Assembly: GCA_020466095.1 (NCBI GenBank)
Contig: CM035806.1
Location: 64,529,587 to 64,593,586, forward strand
Length of the DNA: 64,000 nt
Direction of reading: 5' to 3'
Source of the DNA: Chlorops oryzae
Lineage: Eukaryota; Arthropoda; Insecta; Diptera; Chloropidae
Below, piece by piece: positions 36,894 to 46,735 of this stretch. The notes under the pieces were generated by a model. That model saw only the letters and a list, made by a program, of their open reading frames with translations. It was not told the DNA's origin and did not search any database. Positions within the stretch are counted from its first letter, which is position 1, and each line of letters opens with the position of its first letter. The position numbers and the translations under genes were made by a program.

Positions 36894-38137
36894 TTTTTTT
36901 TCCATTTACTTAACGAATTGAAAATTCACTCTAGTACAGAAATAGAGAAAGCTCTCTCAACGGTTAAACGAGAAACTTACGTTTTTAGAAGACCTGGAAG
37001 TTTGAAGCTCTGCCTTTGATTCAAGTGATTCTTTTCAAATAGAGAGCAAAAGCATTAAAGGACACAACTTTATGAACTCCTTTAATTTCGTAAAGTACTT
37101 CAAATTCGAAAAGCGAAGGAAAATTGAGCTGCTTTTGACTTCGAGGAAATTTTTTGAGTTGGTTGAATGAATACTTTAAAAGAAAGTGTTTTCTGCGAAA
37201 GCTTTCATTTTAATCACTTAAAAAGAAACTAAATAATATTAAAAACACTAGAAGAAGAAGAATATTTGAAAGATAATTGGAAAAAAGGTTAATTGAATTT
37301 CAAAATAAAAGTCATACTTCTTCGCCTGTGGTCTGTTGACAAGCTCTAACTCCCCGCTCTCTGAAACGCAACGAGGACCTACTTCTTTTGAAATTGACAA
37401 CCATAATGCCATAATACGCATATGTTACGGATTCACCAAAAACAAAAGCAACAACAACAATAACAATAACAAGAATCGAAAGAGAGAGAAAAAACAAAAC
37501 AAACAAAAAAGAAAATTGAAGAGCAACACTCCCACTAAGTGGCTTAGAGTGCTAACACAGAACCACCCTGTTACAATAAAAAGCATCGCAGCTTAAATAA
37601 CTCCCCTTTTTAAGCCAAAGACCCATAAATCTTAACGACACTGAGCAAAAGATTCCTTAAGGACAAGCAATTAAGGCAAAGTGCAACAAATGCAATTAAA
37701 CCTAATCTGGATACCATGAGGATTCCCATCTCAATGTCCTCTCTTCCGCTCGTTCGCTCGTTCGCTCTCCCTCTTGGTCTTGGCCGATTTTGGGTAAGCT
37801 GTGTTTTGTCATTTCGAAAGCTGCAACAAAATTTATTGCCGAAAAACACCAGTTACCAAATCATCCTCCTCCTGGTCGATTTTGCACACACCCACAATAC
37901 ACGCGAATGGGAGGTATGGGAAATGGGGGGAATTTTCGACAATGCCTCATGACTGCCGTCGCTCTTTTTGCCGTTCGAAATTAAACCGGATATCCATATT
38001 ATGAACCTTCTTATAAGTAGCATAAATTAGTTGAACTTAACTCAACTGGATGAATGAACTCAACTCTCAATAGAATCTCGAATTTATTAAATTTTCATTT
38101 TCATTTCCATTTTCATTTTCACTTCGTCTTTCCACAG

Positions 38138-38912
38138 ATTTGCTACCGATTTTATTGATGTACGTGAAAAGGAAACGAGACGTGGAACACGTGGTGTTGG
38201 CAATCCAGAACGACGTCGGGCACGTTTACATCAGCGTCGTTTTCAACAACAACAACAGCAGCAGCAGCAGCAGCTTCAGCAGCCAATGATGCTGGCTGAT
38301 GATGCCAACATCAATGGTGCATCAACGGTGGATAAAAGACTAAACTCATTGATATCAGCGACCTCTACAAATGTCAAATTGACTTCAACTTCAACAACAG
38401 CAACAGCAACAACAACAACAACAACAACAACAATGCAAACAATAACAAATGAGGAAAATAGCAATGGAAATGCCAACGACGATATCAATTTCAAAATAAC
38501 AATAAGGAATGAAGATATCAAACGGCAGGGAATGCCAACAACCGACAACAATCAGCAAATTTCTAATAAAACTGCCAACAGTAAAGCAAAAAACAGCAGC
38601 GGCGACAACAACAACAACAACAACAACAGAATGTTTGAAACGGCAACAGAAACGGCAACATCGAAAAGAAAAGGTTCAAAGGACGAAACGATAAAGACAG
38701 CTACAACGGCAACAACGACAATGACGACGACGACAGCAACGAAACCAAGGAGCAGCATGAAAACACCGATGTCACCGCCAAAACATGATGAATCCTCTGA
38801 GGAAGACTTAGGTGGACGCATCAAGCCGGAAGATTTATTAGAGTTACAAGAACGTATCACAAAGGAAATACTCAATTCGAAATTGCAGGAAAAGGAAATG
38901 CTGGAATTACAG
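38138..38912 (+). CDS. Wnt5: Wnt5 internal exon b (Wnt5-specific insert, polyQ and Thr/Asn-rich)
   Basis: The exon follows TCCACAG and begins by completing the Lys codon from exon a. It opens with FATDFIDVREKE, which is conserved in Wnts, then leaves the Wnt fold and enters the long insert typical of fly Wnt5. The insert has an Arg-rich stretch, ten consecutive Gln codons (CAA then CAG, about 38243-38272) and long Thr, Asn and Ser-rich runs from ACA/AAC codons. Near its end is a charged segment with LQERITKEILNSK, which looks like a short helix. The frame is open for 258 codons and ends in phase 0 before GTGAGT. The insert is expected to be an extracellular, poorly ordered region; its function is not known from sequence. 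Low-complexity codon repeats make its length likely to vary between alleles. Confidence 0.93.
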
Positions 38913-39705
38913 GTGAGTTGAAGTTCAGCTGCAGTCATTGAACAGTACCTGTTGTGTATAGCCAGCCAGTCAGCCTGTGTGTGTCAATGACAACGTTGAA
39001 AGCATTTTCAAGTGAAACGAACATTCACAGCCGCTAGAATAGATGAAAACTTGTAGAGCAATGTTGTCATTTCGGTGAGAGTAATCGATTTAAATTGAGT
39101 TGGTGCAGTGTGTTCGTTCAACTGTTGAACTGCGTTGAGCCATTGAGCCATTGAGGCGTTGAGCCGGTGAGCTGTCGAATGATAAATTGACTTAAAACCA
39201 TTAGCAATCAAAAGGACAAAGATCAAATGTTACGAAGGAAGAATTTCTTATTTACGCTTCCTGGCCTTCATTTCTTATTTTTCTTCTTCTTCTTCTTCTT
39301 CTTCTTCTTCTTCCTTCCTCTTGTTGTTTTGGGAGCCCTCAAAATGGACCCAAAAAATTCCTGATGGACAATTCCCAGCTCTCCTAAAAAGTAACTTCTC
39401 CAATCTCCACTTGATTATGGCTAGCTCTTTCATGATTATTCATATCATATAATCGAATAGAAATAAGGATGGCATATTCACTAGTGGGATTCATTCAGCT
39501 TCGGAAACTTAACGAAACGAGAAATTTCTGCACTAAACTGTCAAAATTCATATGAAAATTTCCGGTGGGAAAAGTTACAAAGGCATTTTCAAAGCTGCAT
39601 GAATCCCAATACTATTATCTTTTTTACTACTTTTCGGGTCTACACCCCTGATACACGCGTCTTCTCACTGCTTCGTTTCTGGTTTTGTTATCGTTTTCTT
39701 TTCAG
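38913..39705 (+). other. Wnt5 intron between exons b and c (793 bp)
   Basis: Bounded by GTGAGT and TTTTCAG in phase 0. It holds a (TTC)n tract at about 39282-39313 and nothing else recognised. Confidence 0.9.
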
Positions 39706-39963
39706 GAGAAAATCAATCGTGAGATTTTGAACTCAAAAGTCTTTAGCAAAGAGGGCAAACGCGGAAAGAGGAAACGGAAAAATCAGCGTGCCATCAACGG
39801 CATGGGGGGAGGAGGCCATGGCAGTGGCGTACAAGCCGACGCGGGATACACAACAATTAACGCCAATGGCGGCGGTAACGGAAACGGTGCTAAATGGAAA
39901 AATGGCGCCTCCGTCAAGGCCCGAAGTTTAATGAATTTACATAACAACGAGGCCGGCCGACGG
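39706..39963 (+). CDS. Wnt5: Wnt5 internal exon c (end of insert, return to Wnt domain)
   Basis: The exon follows TTTTCAG in phase 0 and codes for 86 residues. It starts EKINREILNSK, repeating the helix-like ITKEILNSK motif at the end of exon b. It then has a strongly basic cluster (GKRGKRKRKNQR), which could be a dibasic processing site, and a Gly/Asn-rich stretch. It closes with VKARSLMNLHNNEAGRR, the block that in Wnts directly precedes the Cys-rich core. The donor GTAAGT at 39964 is in phase 0 and matches exon d, which continues [15 protein letters not shown] reading frame runs on past the donor without a stop for about 40 codons, but that extension is intronic and has no Wnt similarity. 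Confidence 0.93.
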
Positions 39964-40372
39964 GTAAGTGCATTTCCATTAAATGAGTTAAAAATGAGCA
40001 TTGAAGCGTCCACATTCGAATTATTTCCGATTATTTCCATTCATTTCCAACCAGTCGATGCGTGTGGCTTTAAGGCTTCGTAAAAAAATTCCGGATTGGA
40101 TACACGATTGATTGAATATCTTCTTCGAAACAGTTCACATGCATGAAAATGGTAAATTTAGTTTGTTCAATTGCAATTTGTTGCAATTCAACGCTTTCAC
40201 AGCCGAAAATTCGGCAGACACAATGAGTCTATGGCTTGTACTTAATTGATCAAATTTTGACGAAATATCCGGCTGGATATTTTGTTGCTGTTGTTTTTGA
40301 TTTCTTTTTTTAATGTAAAATAGTTGCCAGATATTTTCATTTAAAGTTTTTCGGTTTTATTTTTAAGGAAAT

Positions 40373-40921
40373 TCACGGATTTTGGCGAGTTAAAGCACAT
40401 GGCTGACACCCCTTTACTAGTCTCTCTAAATCTGCATTTTGCTGTGGCCACCAGCAGCAATCTCTAGCCGTAGATTTAATTTTTACGATTCCCATTTGGG
40501 AATCATGCAAGAAGCTCATTACATTCTGCTGTATCTCTTTCGGGATTATAATCCTAAACCCCCAAAATAGATATCCCCCTTCTTCCGATAATTCATTTCT
40601 ACGAACGAAATACGGTCTCATTTTGGGATCGGAGCATTTTTCTGGCCATCGCTCTTTAATTAATTTTCTGACTTGAATCAAAATATCATCCTTTGCGAAA
40701 TAGTTCAAAAAAGTATTCTTAGGCAAATCTTCGTTTACTGTGTTAATTGGCTGAGGGTACCGCGAAAAATAATCTGCAACGTTATTGCTTGATTTGACGT
40801 ATTCGATATCGAACTGATATCCGGTTAAAATTAATGCCATTCGTTGTAAACGATTTGATGTCATCATGGGAATTCCTCTTGTAGGATGGAATATGTGCTG
40901 TAAAGGCATATTATCTATCAC
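40373..40921 (-). pseudogene. RNase H end and integrase zinc-binding domain
   Basis: Reads PTRGIPMMTSNRLQRMALIL and EYVKSSNNVADYFSRYP (RNase H C-terminal end with the final Asp) and then the integrase HHCC region, LHDSQMGIVKIKSTAR and CQPCALTRQNP. The second zinc-ligand His is Gln (HDSQ). The integrase catalytic core is absent; homology stops near 40373. Confidence 0.8.
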
Positions 40922-40924
40922 CAG

Positions 40925-41394
40925 TATGAACCGCCTGCCATAGAGTTCCTATAATAATTGATAACTCCCAAAAGTGATTGCAACTCTTTGACATTTGACG
41001 GTATAGGCATTTCCCTAATAGCTTTAATTTTCTCTGGATTCATGTGTAATCCGTTACGATCAATGACTTGTCCGAGGTAGTTGATTTTTTTACTGAACAA
41101 CTCACATTTTTCTTTAGACAACTTGAATCCGGCATCCCTTAAAATCGAAAGCACTTGGTTTAATCTAATCATGTGTAATTTCCTGTTGGCTGCACTAATT
41201 AATATGTCGCCTAAAAATACTACTACTCCCTCTATCCTCGCCAAGAGTGAGTCCATAATTTTTTGAAATATAGCGGGTGCCGACGCAAGCCCATAAATCA
41301 AGCGGGTATATTGAAAAAGCCCTTTGGATGTAGAAATAGTGGTAAATTTCCGCGATGAGTCATCCAAACTGATTTGCTGATATGCCATGCTTAA
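40925..41394 (-). pseudogene. Reverse transcriptase C-terminal part, catalytic Asp lost
   Basis: Continues motif A as MAYQQISLDD, then FTTISTSKGLFQYTRLIYGL and SAPAIFQKIMD. The catalytic motif that should be (Y/F)-x-D-D reads FLGD: the first Asp codon GAC is GGC (Gly). YLGQVIDRNGL and LQSLLGVINYYR follow. The frame breaks at about 40925, where the rest of RT and the RNase H start have been deleted. Confidence 0.8.
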
Positions 41395-41601
41395 CCCTGC
41401 TGGTAGCTTAAGAAAGTTACACTAAATGCGGACCATTTGGCCCGCGGTGTATTTTTCATACAAAATATATGGTCAACTTAAGAATTTGAACTCTTTACAA
41501 GAAGATTGTTATGGCTGAAAGTAAATATATATCATCAATTTCCAGATATTGGCCACAAAAAATTGCATTTTGGACCAAATGGTCCTAAGGCACCAGCAGG
41601 G
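41395..41601. mobile_element. piggyBac-type MITE, 207 bp, in the RT region
   Basis: CCCTGCTGGT at the left and ACCAGCAGGG at the right are perfect inverted ends, with TTAA on both sides (41391-41394, 41602-41605). CCC ends with a TTAA target are diagnostic of piggyBac. Subterminal TTAAG/CTTAA-like symmetry extends the arms. It splits RT at motif A and leaves the frame otherwise consistent on both sides. Confidence 0.85.
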
Positions 41602-42164
41602 TTAAGTCGAGTTTTGAGAACTCGACACCGCCATGCAATTTTGAAAAGAATTTCTCTACTCTTGGCAGAGGATACTTTTCAACTTGGAGAACTGGGTTAA
41701 TAGTGACCTTAAAATCGCCACAAATGCGTACACTTCCATTGTTTTTAAACACTGGTACAATCGGAGTACCCCATTCGGAAAAATCAACTGGTTCCAGAAC
41801 TTTCAATTTGACCAAGGTGTCAATTTCTATTTCTACTTTTCCTTTCATCATCAAAGGCACTGGTCGTGGTCTAAAAAATTTAGGCACCGCCCCCTCTTTA
41901 ATTTTTAGCGAAACTACACTTTTTTTAAACAACCCCAGCGTACCATCAAAAAGTTCTTTAAACATTTTAAAAATTTTGTCTGCATCATTTTTCTCAGCGG
42001 TACATGCGTAATTAATTTCTGAGAATTTAACACCGAAAATTTGTAAAAACTTCCTTCCAAGCAATGTCGGACCGCCATTCTCAATAACAACAAATGGTAC
42101 CATATTTTCACTATTTTTGAATTTTATTTTGATTTCACACTTTCCCAATGGGAGAATGTTTGTA
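41602..42164 (-). pseudogene. Protease end and reverse transcriptase N-terminal part
   Basis: About 187 residues. It carries the protease C-terminal motif TLLGRKFLQIFGV, a linker, and then RT fingers/palm: FRPRPVP, LEPVDFSEWGTPIVPVFK, VRICGDFKVTINP and EKYPLPRVE. It ends at motif A (EFSKLDL), where a piggyBac-type MITE is inserted at a TTAA. No stop lies inside this segment. Confidence 0.8.
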
Positions 42165-42489
42165 CACCGAGAGAAAAAGGTAGTTATATTAACTGAAAAA
42201 GCAGGTTAAAATAACCGAGTTCACCGTTAATTCTTAGCTTATGTGTAGTAGCGGTCAATTCAACAGTACAAACACAGTCAATAAGGATATAACTATCTGA
42301 TGGTTGATATAACTGTCTCGCGGTTAAATCAACTGTCACCAGCGACTGGGAAAAAAAATTTATTTTTTGCTTTGACTTTTTTTTTATCTTCTTTTATTAA
42401 TATTTTTTTTTTTTTATTAAATTATTATATTTTTTCTTTATTTATTTGTTTCTATTTAAATCTTTTTCTCTTTCATCACTTTAAATTTT

Positions 42490-42568
42490 CTCGCCTCGGC
42501 CGAGCCTTGAACCGCTGACCTCCACCACTTCGCTGGGCGAACGTCTTAACCATTACGCTAAACGAACG
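42490..42568 (-). repeat. tRNA-like module 1 inside TIR element
   Basis: On the minus strand it has A box TAGCGTAATGG and a B box GGTTCAAGGCT, one base off consensus, spaced as in a tRNA of about 75 nt. Stems are imperfect, so it is scored as tRNA-like, not as a functional tRNA. Confidence 0.55.
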
Positions 42569-42804
42569 AATTTAATTTGTTGGTCAAAATGCTCACTTGA
42601 GTTTATGGTTGCTCAAGTTTTGGGGAACGTGCTTAAGGAATTGTTTCACTCCCAAAATTATTTGCTTGAAAATGAACCATTAAAAAAAAATTAAATAAAT
42701 TAAAACCTTAAAAACTTAGGAGAAAATTTTTGTCTTCCAAAACAACTACACTCTGAACAAAAAAAAAAACTGTAATTAAAAAAAAAAATTCAGAAAAATT
42801 CCCG

Positions 42805-42885
42805 CCGCCAGCAGGGATAGAACCCCGAAGCTCACGACTGTCGAGTCACAGTTTAAACCACTGAGCTATCGAAACCTCCAGAGAC
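42805..42885 (-). repeat. tRNA-like module 2 inside TIR element
   Basis: On the minus strand it reads a perfect A box TAGCTCAGTGG and a near-perfect B box GGGTTCTATCC. The D-arm fits well and the T-arm pairs partly. An 11-bp-plus variable arm may suggest a Leu/Ser-like ancestor. Function as a tRNA is unlikely without a full acceptor stem. Confidence 0.55.
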
Positions 42886-43073
42886 TGTTGATCAGAATGC
42901 GAACTTATACGTCTAAGTGAACCAAAGCGAATTTGAACATAAAAAGTAACTGTTTTTCAACTGTTCATTTGACTGCCTTTTTCAGTGCATTTAACGCGGA
43001 ATACAGTTTATTTGACCACTCTTACTTTAACTGTTCTAAGTAGTTGATTTAACTGTTGTTATTTCTCTCGGTG

Positions 43074-43306
43074 TACCATTGTAAGACTTTGGCAACATGT
43101 CTACTTTAGTTAAGGCATTTTTAGAAAACAAATTATTATATGTGCTCATTGACATAGCGCAATTTTCTGAGCCGGTATCTAACTGTAAAATGAATTCTTT
43201 ATTATGTATTATGTATACCTTAACATAAATTGGCTCATCATCATTACTTTTAAATGAAAATAAGTTGAAATCCGCGTTATTTAAAAAATTCATACTTTGA
43301 ACCATG
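43074..43306 (-). pseudogene. Retroelement protease, N-terminal part
   Basis: Encodes EFILQLDTGSENCAMS, the aspartic protease active-site motif with Asp-Thr-Gly intact. It starts at the junction with the MITE 43307-43530 and is interrupted by the TIR element 42165-43073; the protease flap and C-terminal ILGR-type region resume after it. Confidence 0.75.
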
Positions 43307-43530
43307 ATACAAGAAAACAAGATAGCGCCACTTCAGTACCGCTATTTTGAGGCTCTGTTTGAGAGCCGAAAATTGAATTTGTGACGTCACTGAGCGAGAA
43401 ATTGTTGTTGTTTCCCATGCTATTCAAAAAAGTAAAAAGCCGGTTTAACATGGGAAACAACAACAACAAATCGCGATTTTGAGTTTGTGACGTTTCCTCT
43501 CTCAAGTGGCGCTATCTTGTTTTCTTGTAT
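43307..43530. mobile_element. 224-bp hairpin MITE with CATG target duplication
   Basis: Inverted ends ATACAAGAAAACAAGATAGC, continuing GCCACTT, are perfect for 27 bp. CATG flanks both sides (43303-43306, 43531-43534). A second internal inverted pair, GTTGTTGTTTCCCATG and its complement, would close a nearly continuous hairpin. It sits between the nucleocapsid and protease regions of the gypsy-like remnant. Confidence 0.8.
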
Positions 43531-43534
43531 CATG

Positions 43535-44151
43535 CTTTTAACGGTACACATTTTTTTCAAATGACCTTTTTGTTTACACTCGTTATACTTATAATGCTTG
43601 TATTTGCACTTTTCACTCTTGTGGTTATAATAACCGCATACCTGACATTGCTCTTTCTTTTGGTCTCCCTGCTGTTGTTGTTGTTGATGCTGCTTATTGT
43701 CTTGCTTCTTACGCTTTCCTTTGTTGTTGTTGCTGCCGCTTTTTTTCATGTAGTTCATGCCTTCGTTCTTAACTTCTACTTGTTCGTACTGTTTTCGTAT
43801 GTACTCCATATTGCTAGCGACGCTAAGCACGTGGTCAAAAGATGATGTAATAGATTCGAAAAATATTTTATCTCGAGTTGGACCCTTTTCCAGCCCCATG
43901 ACAAATTTGTCCCGTATAGCTTCATTTAAATGTCCTCCGAATTCGCAGTTAATCGCCAGCGATCGTACTCGTACTGCCCAATCACTCACTGATTCTGCCT
44001 CTGATTTGGATGCAGTATAGAATTTGTATCGCTCTGCAAATCCCGATGATAGTGGCTTAAAATGACTGCTCATTGCTGTGATACATCTGGCGAAGGTGAC
44101 TTCGCTACCATCAACTTGATAAGGGCTTATCAAGTTTTGCAATAATATATA
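43535..44151 (-). pseudogene. gag C-terminal part with CCHC zinc knuckles
   Basis: Continues the capsid domain (QNLISPYQVDGSEVTF, SVSDWAVRVRSLAINCEFGG, RDKFVMGLEKG) and then a basic, Gln-rich linker. Nucleocapsid has one canonical knuckle CQVCGYYNHKSEKC (C-x2-C-x4-H-x4-C) and a second, CKQKGHLKKMC, in which the first Cys is replaced by Tyr. Capsid and knuckles would package element RNA in an intact element. The frame is cut by the 224-bp MITE at 43307-43530. Confidence 0.8.
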
Positions 44152-44538
44152 TCGTCGGCTTAAAGTGTAAACCTGCTAACTAACAATTTCAAAACTTTAC
44201 ATGGTAAACAAAAAACACTTTTTCTTTCAAGACTTCAAAGTAGGGAAGGAGACCCAAAATATGGATGGTTTATTTTGTTCCTATATGAAGTCTCTTCTAA
44301 ATTCGATTCTGTGCACCATACAAAGTCTACTTGGAGTCACTTGTTGGTGTTAGCTGTGAACTTTGACCACAGTTGGACTTAGCAGTTTTACTCATCACTA
44401 ATTTCTCCGTATTTAGAATTTGAAATTAAAAAAGATATTTTTGCCTGACGATGCAGTGTGCTTTTTTCTTTCGAATGACATCGAAAAGTCGGAATCGGTT
44501 AAAAGTGGACTTAGCAGGTTTACACTTCTAGCCGACGA
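44152..44538. mobile_element. 387-bp TA-flanked TIR element in gag
   Basis: Ends TCGTCGGCT followed by AAGTGTAAACCTGCTAA, mirrored at the right with two mismatches in about 29 bp. TA lies on both sides (44150-44151, 44539-44540). Removing the element plus one TA would keep the gag frame, supporting these borders. No coding capacity. Confidence 0.75.
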
Positions 44539-44720
44539 TATGCTCCTTCAGCCATTGACGTCAACAAGATGGCTTTCTTCTTTGTCTCGTCGTTTATGTT
44601 GTTAGCCAACAAAAACTGTTCCAATTGCTTTTGGAATACGACCCATGAATTTTCGACGTGATCAAAATATGGCGCTTTACCAATAATGGCAGAAGTCATA
44701 TTTAACGTTTTATTTTTCAC
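44539..44720 (-). pseudogene. gag N-terminal part (gypsy-like)
   Basis: Starts at a Met 18 bases after the primer-binding-like site and encodes about 60 residues with a capsid-like NSWVVFQKQLEQFLLANN segment and LLTSMAEGAY, typical of the capsid N-terminal domain of Metaviridae gag. It is cut by the TA-flanked element 44152-44538; the frame resumes at about 44149. Confidence 0.7.
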
Positions 44721-44745
44721 GCGAATTTTATTTTTTTCGTCGCCA

Positions 44746-44940
44746 CTATAAGATACTTGACTCTTATATCAAAAAGGAAACACGTTTCTCTTTCGATGAT
44801 CAGCTCCGAAGTGACGTTTGCTGTTTTGACAATTCAATGATATTTATTACTTAGTCTACTCTTACACTGTACATTTGCTCTTAGTCAGCTTTTACTCCAT
44901 GCTTACTTAAAGTGCTATTTACACGGGGCAATATACTACA
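44746..44940 (-). repeat. Putative 5' LTR of the gypsy-like remnant
   Basis: On the minus strand it starts TGTAGTATATTGCCCCGTG, contains an AATAAA at about its middle, and ends immediately before TGGCGACG (44738-44745), a fit to a tRNA-Ser-type primer site. The ~195-bp size is reasonable for this group. The end is AG rather than the usual CA, and no partner LTR is available to confirm it. Confidence 0.45.
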
Positions 44941-46431
44941 AAATGTAACTATTTTGCAATGGACGAAAGATGAAAAAAGGGTATTCAGCTTTTATTCAAT
45001 GTCTCTAAGGAGAAGAGCTGGTCTGTGATCTCATCATTAACTTATTATCACTCAAAACCAGATCAAGTCAACGTCAAAATGTTACAGATCTGTGAATTAT
45101 AATGATTTACTATTCACGTAGGGACAACAATACCAAATCTTAGCAATTTATGAAGTTACTTCTTCGCAATAGCAACGGTCAACTAACACAATAGTTCTAC
45201 GAATAGGTTTTACTGATTACAATTCAAATTCAAATGATTCCCTCCTACCGCCCGCCAATTGAATATCTATTTGAAATGCCCAATCAAAGGATTAATTCAA
45301 ATTAAAATCCATCCATAGTAACTGCATTTCAATTTCGTACGCCGCGGCGTATGCTGTACGCCATTCAAATCGAATTGAATTTCCATGAGCTTCAATTAAA
45401 GCCTTATATATGTAGCTTAGGAAATTGGGGTCCTGTTTGCTGAAACTTTATCAATTTATGTTGATCGCATCAGTGTATGATGATGACCCGAGGCAATTAA
45501 TTTGCGTTGATTTCCTGCGTTCCAAATTGAAAATTTTCAACAGTGAAATGAGACCTTATGGTGCGGGTCGGCTGTAAATGTATGCGCAAAATGGGAAAAT
45601 CAATTCCTACCGAAAGCAACAGGTTATACACACATTGAATTTCATTTATTTACTTGATGAAATTCAATTTCAGCGCACACAAAAGCGTCAAGTTTAAATT
45701 GAGTCCTGCTGGACTCAATTGCGCGGGGTTGGTTCGAACAAGTTTTCAATTGAATTTGAATAAACAATTTGTGTTGATACCATTGGGTATTGCCAATGAA
45801 GTACATAATACGAGGCATAAGATGGTATGATATGTATTTTTTTTCTAGCTTTGTTTTATAAAATAAGAAAGTGCTATCTTCCTAGTGGCCTAGGAACACA
45901 AAATAGAGCAAATTTTTACTCTTGTTCTTTAATTCAATCTCTAAAAACATCAAAGAGCATTTGAGATTTATCAATGGATTTTCATACCACTTGTATTTTG
46001 GTGAACATTTGGAGTACGTATAAAAGAAAGCACTGTTGTTAGTTTTCCTTTAAGAGAAATATCACTTGAATGACTCAAAACAAGGCGAAAGTTCCTTTTA
46101 ATTCCTTGTTTTGGTATAGGTATTCTAAAACTAAACGCCTTGGCAGTCAAACAGCTTTCCTGAAGTCGCCGCTGCGGCCCAGAATTGTCTCTTTTCGTGT
46201 CGTGTTTGTATGTATAATGTTTAAAATGTTAATAGCGAGAAAACTTCTAAGAGATATAAGGGGATAATGATAAAGAAAATTTAATCGAATAAAACAGGAC
46301 GTAAAATTTTCTTCAAAGAGACAATATGCAATAATATTAAACAAAAAAAAATATTCAGAAGCTCCCATTCTCATGAATTTGTAAGATTTCTAAACGTCTT
46401 ATATTCACAATGCTCGTTAGGCAGGGGGTGC
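44941..46431. other. Intronic stretch, no gene seen
   Basis: AT-rich, with no terminal repeats, microsatellites or recognisable coding sequence noticed. Confidence 0.5.
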
Positions 46432-46735
46432 AAAATAGTGGGCGTGGCAAAGGGGTTGTTTTCATAAAGAAAATTCTTAAAAATTCGGTATATGGGAACC
46501 ATTATGGCTCTAAAAATCTCTCTTAATGGTCCTGTTTTTTTGGGCGAGGCTTAAAAATTATTTAAATATGTGTGTCTGTGTCGGGTATTTTATTGTCAGG
46601 CTCGCCTGACTATAAAACCCTTACTTGTTTTTTACTTCCGTACGGGAAGGCAAAAAATTGTATGCCAATATTGTCGGGACGTTGGGTATATTAAAGTAGG
46701 GCTTGACCGACTGTTGCTTTCCTACTTGTTTTATA
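46432..46735 (+). mobile_element. Fused 3' ends of mini-me subfamilies A and B
   Basis: 46432-46630 is the 3' end of subfamily A (GTGGGCGTGGCAAAGG ... GTCAGGCTCGCCTGAC). It is followed at once by 46650-46735, the 3' end of subfamily B (GGGCTTGACCGACTG ... CTTACTTG). Both lack cores. Confidence 0.65.

Larger units (their letters stand above)
3337..38137 (+). other. Wnt5 intron between exons a and b (34.8 kb)
   Basis: GTAAGT at 3337 and TCCACAG ending at 38137 bound a 34,801-bp intron. The split AAA codon and the protein continuity across it fix both sites. It contains all mobile elements listed between these positions. Stretches with no recognised feature include 3337-4440, 15178-17495, 17677-20697, 21099-24813, 28372-29302, 33803-36054 and 36894-38137, apart from microsatellites listed separately. 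Confidence 0.9.
42165..43073. mobile_element. 909-bp TIR element carrying two tRNA-like modules
   Basis: Inverted ends CACCGAGAGAAA with TA on both sides (42163-42164, 43074-43075), inserted in the protease region of the gypsy-like remnant. Subterminal zones repeat AACTGT, GGTTAA and ACAGTT motifs on both sides. Two tRNA-like sequences (42490-42568 and 42805-42885, both minus strand) lie in the centre. No transposase is encoded. Confidence 0.75.
40373..44940 (-). mobile_element. Ty3/gypsy-like retroelement remnant, pierced by four DNA elements
   Basis: Reading on the minus strand: a putative LTR, a TGGCGACG primer-binding-like site, gag with zinc knuckle, protease, reverse transcriptase, the end of RNase H and the start of integrase, after which it is cut off. 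The order PR-RT-RH-IN and sequence style fit Metaviridae close to the Mag group. Four non-autonomous transposons interrupt it at 44152-44538, 43307-43530, 42165-43073 and 41395-41601. Catalytic residues are lost in RT and integrase, and a deletion near 40925 removes the end of RT and most of RNase H. There is no second LTR in the window. It is not functional. Confidence 0.85.

Noticed and set aside
39964..40083. Extension of exon c frame past 39963 to a stop at 40083
   Set aside because: The canonical GTAAGT donor at 39964 and the exact Wnt continuation in exon d show this is intron.
42805..42885. Functional tRNA gene
   Set aside because: A and B boxes are good but acceptor and T stems pair poorly and it lies inside a transposable element; reported as tRNA-like only.
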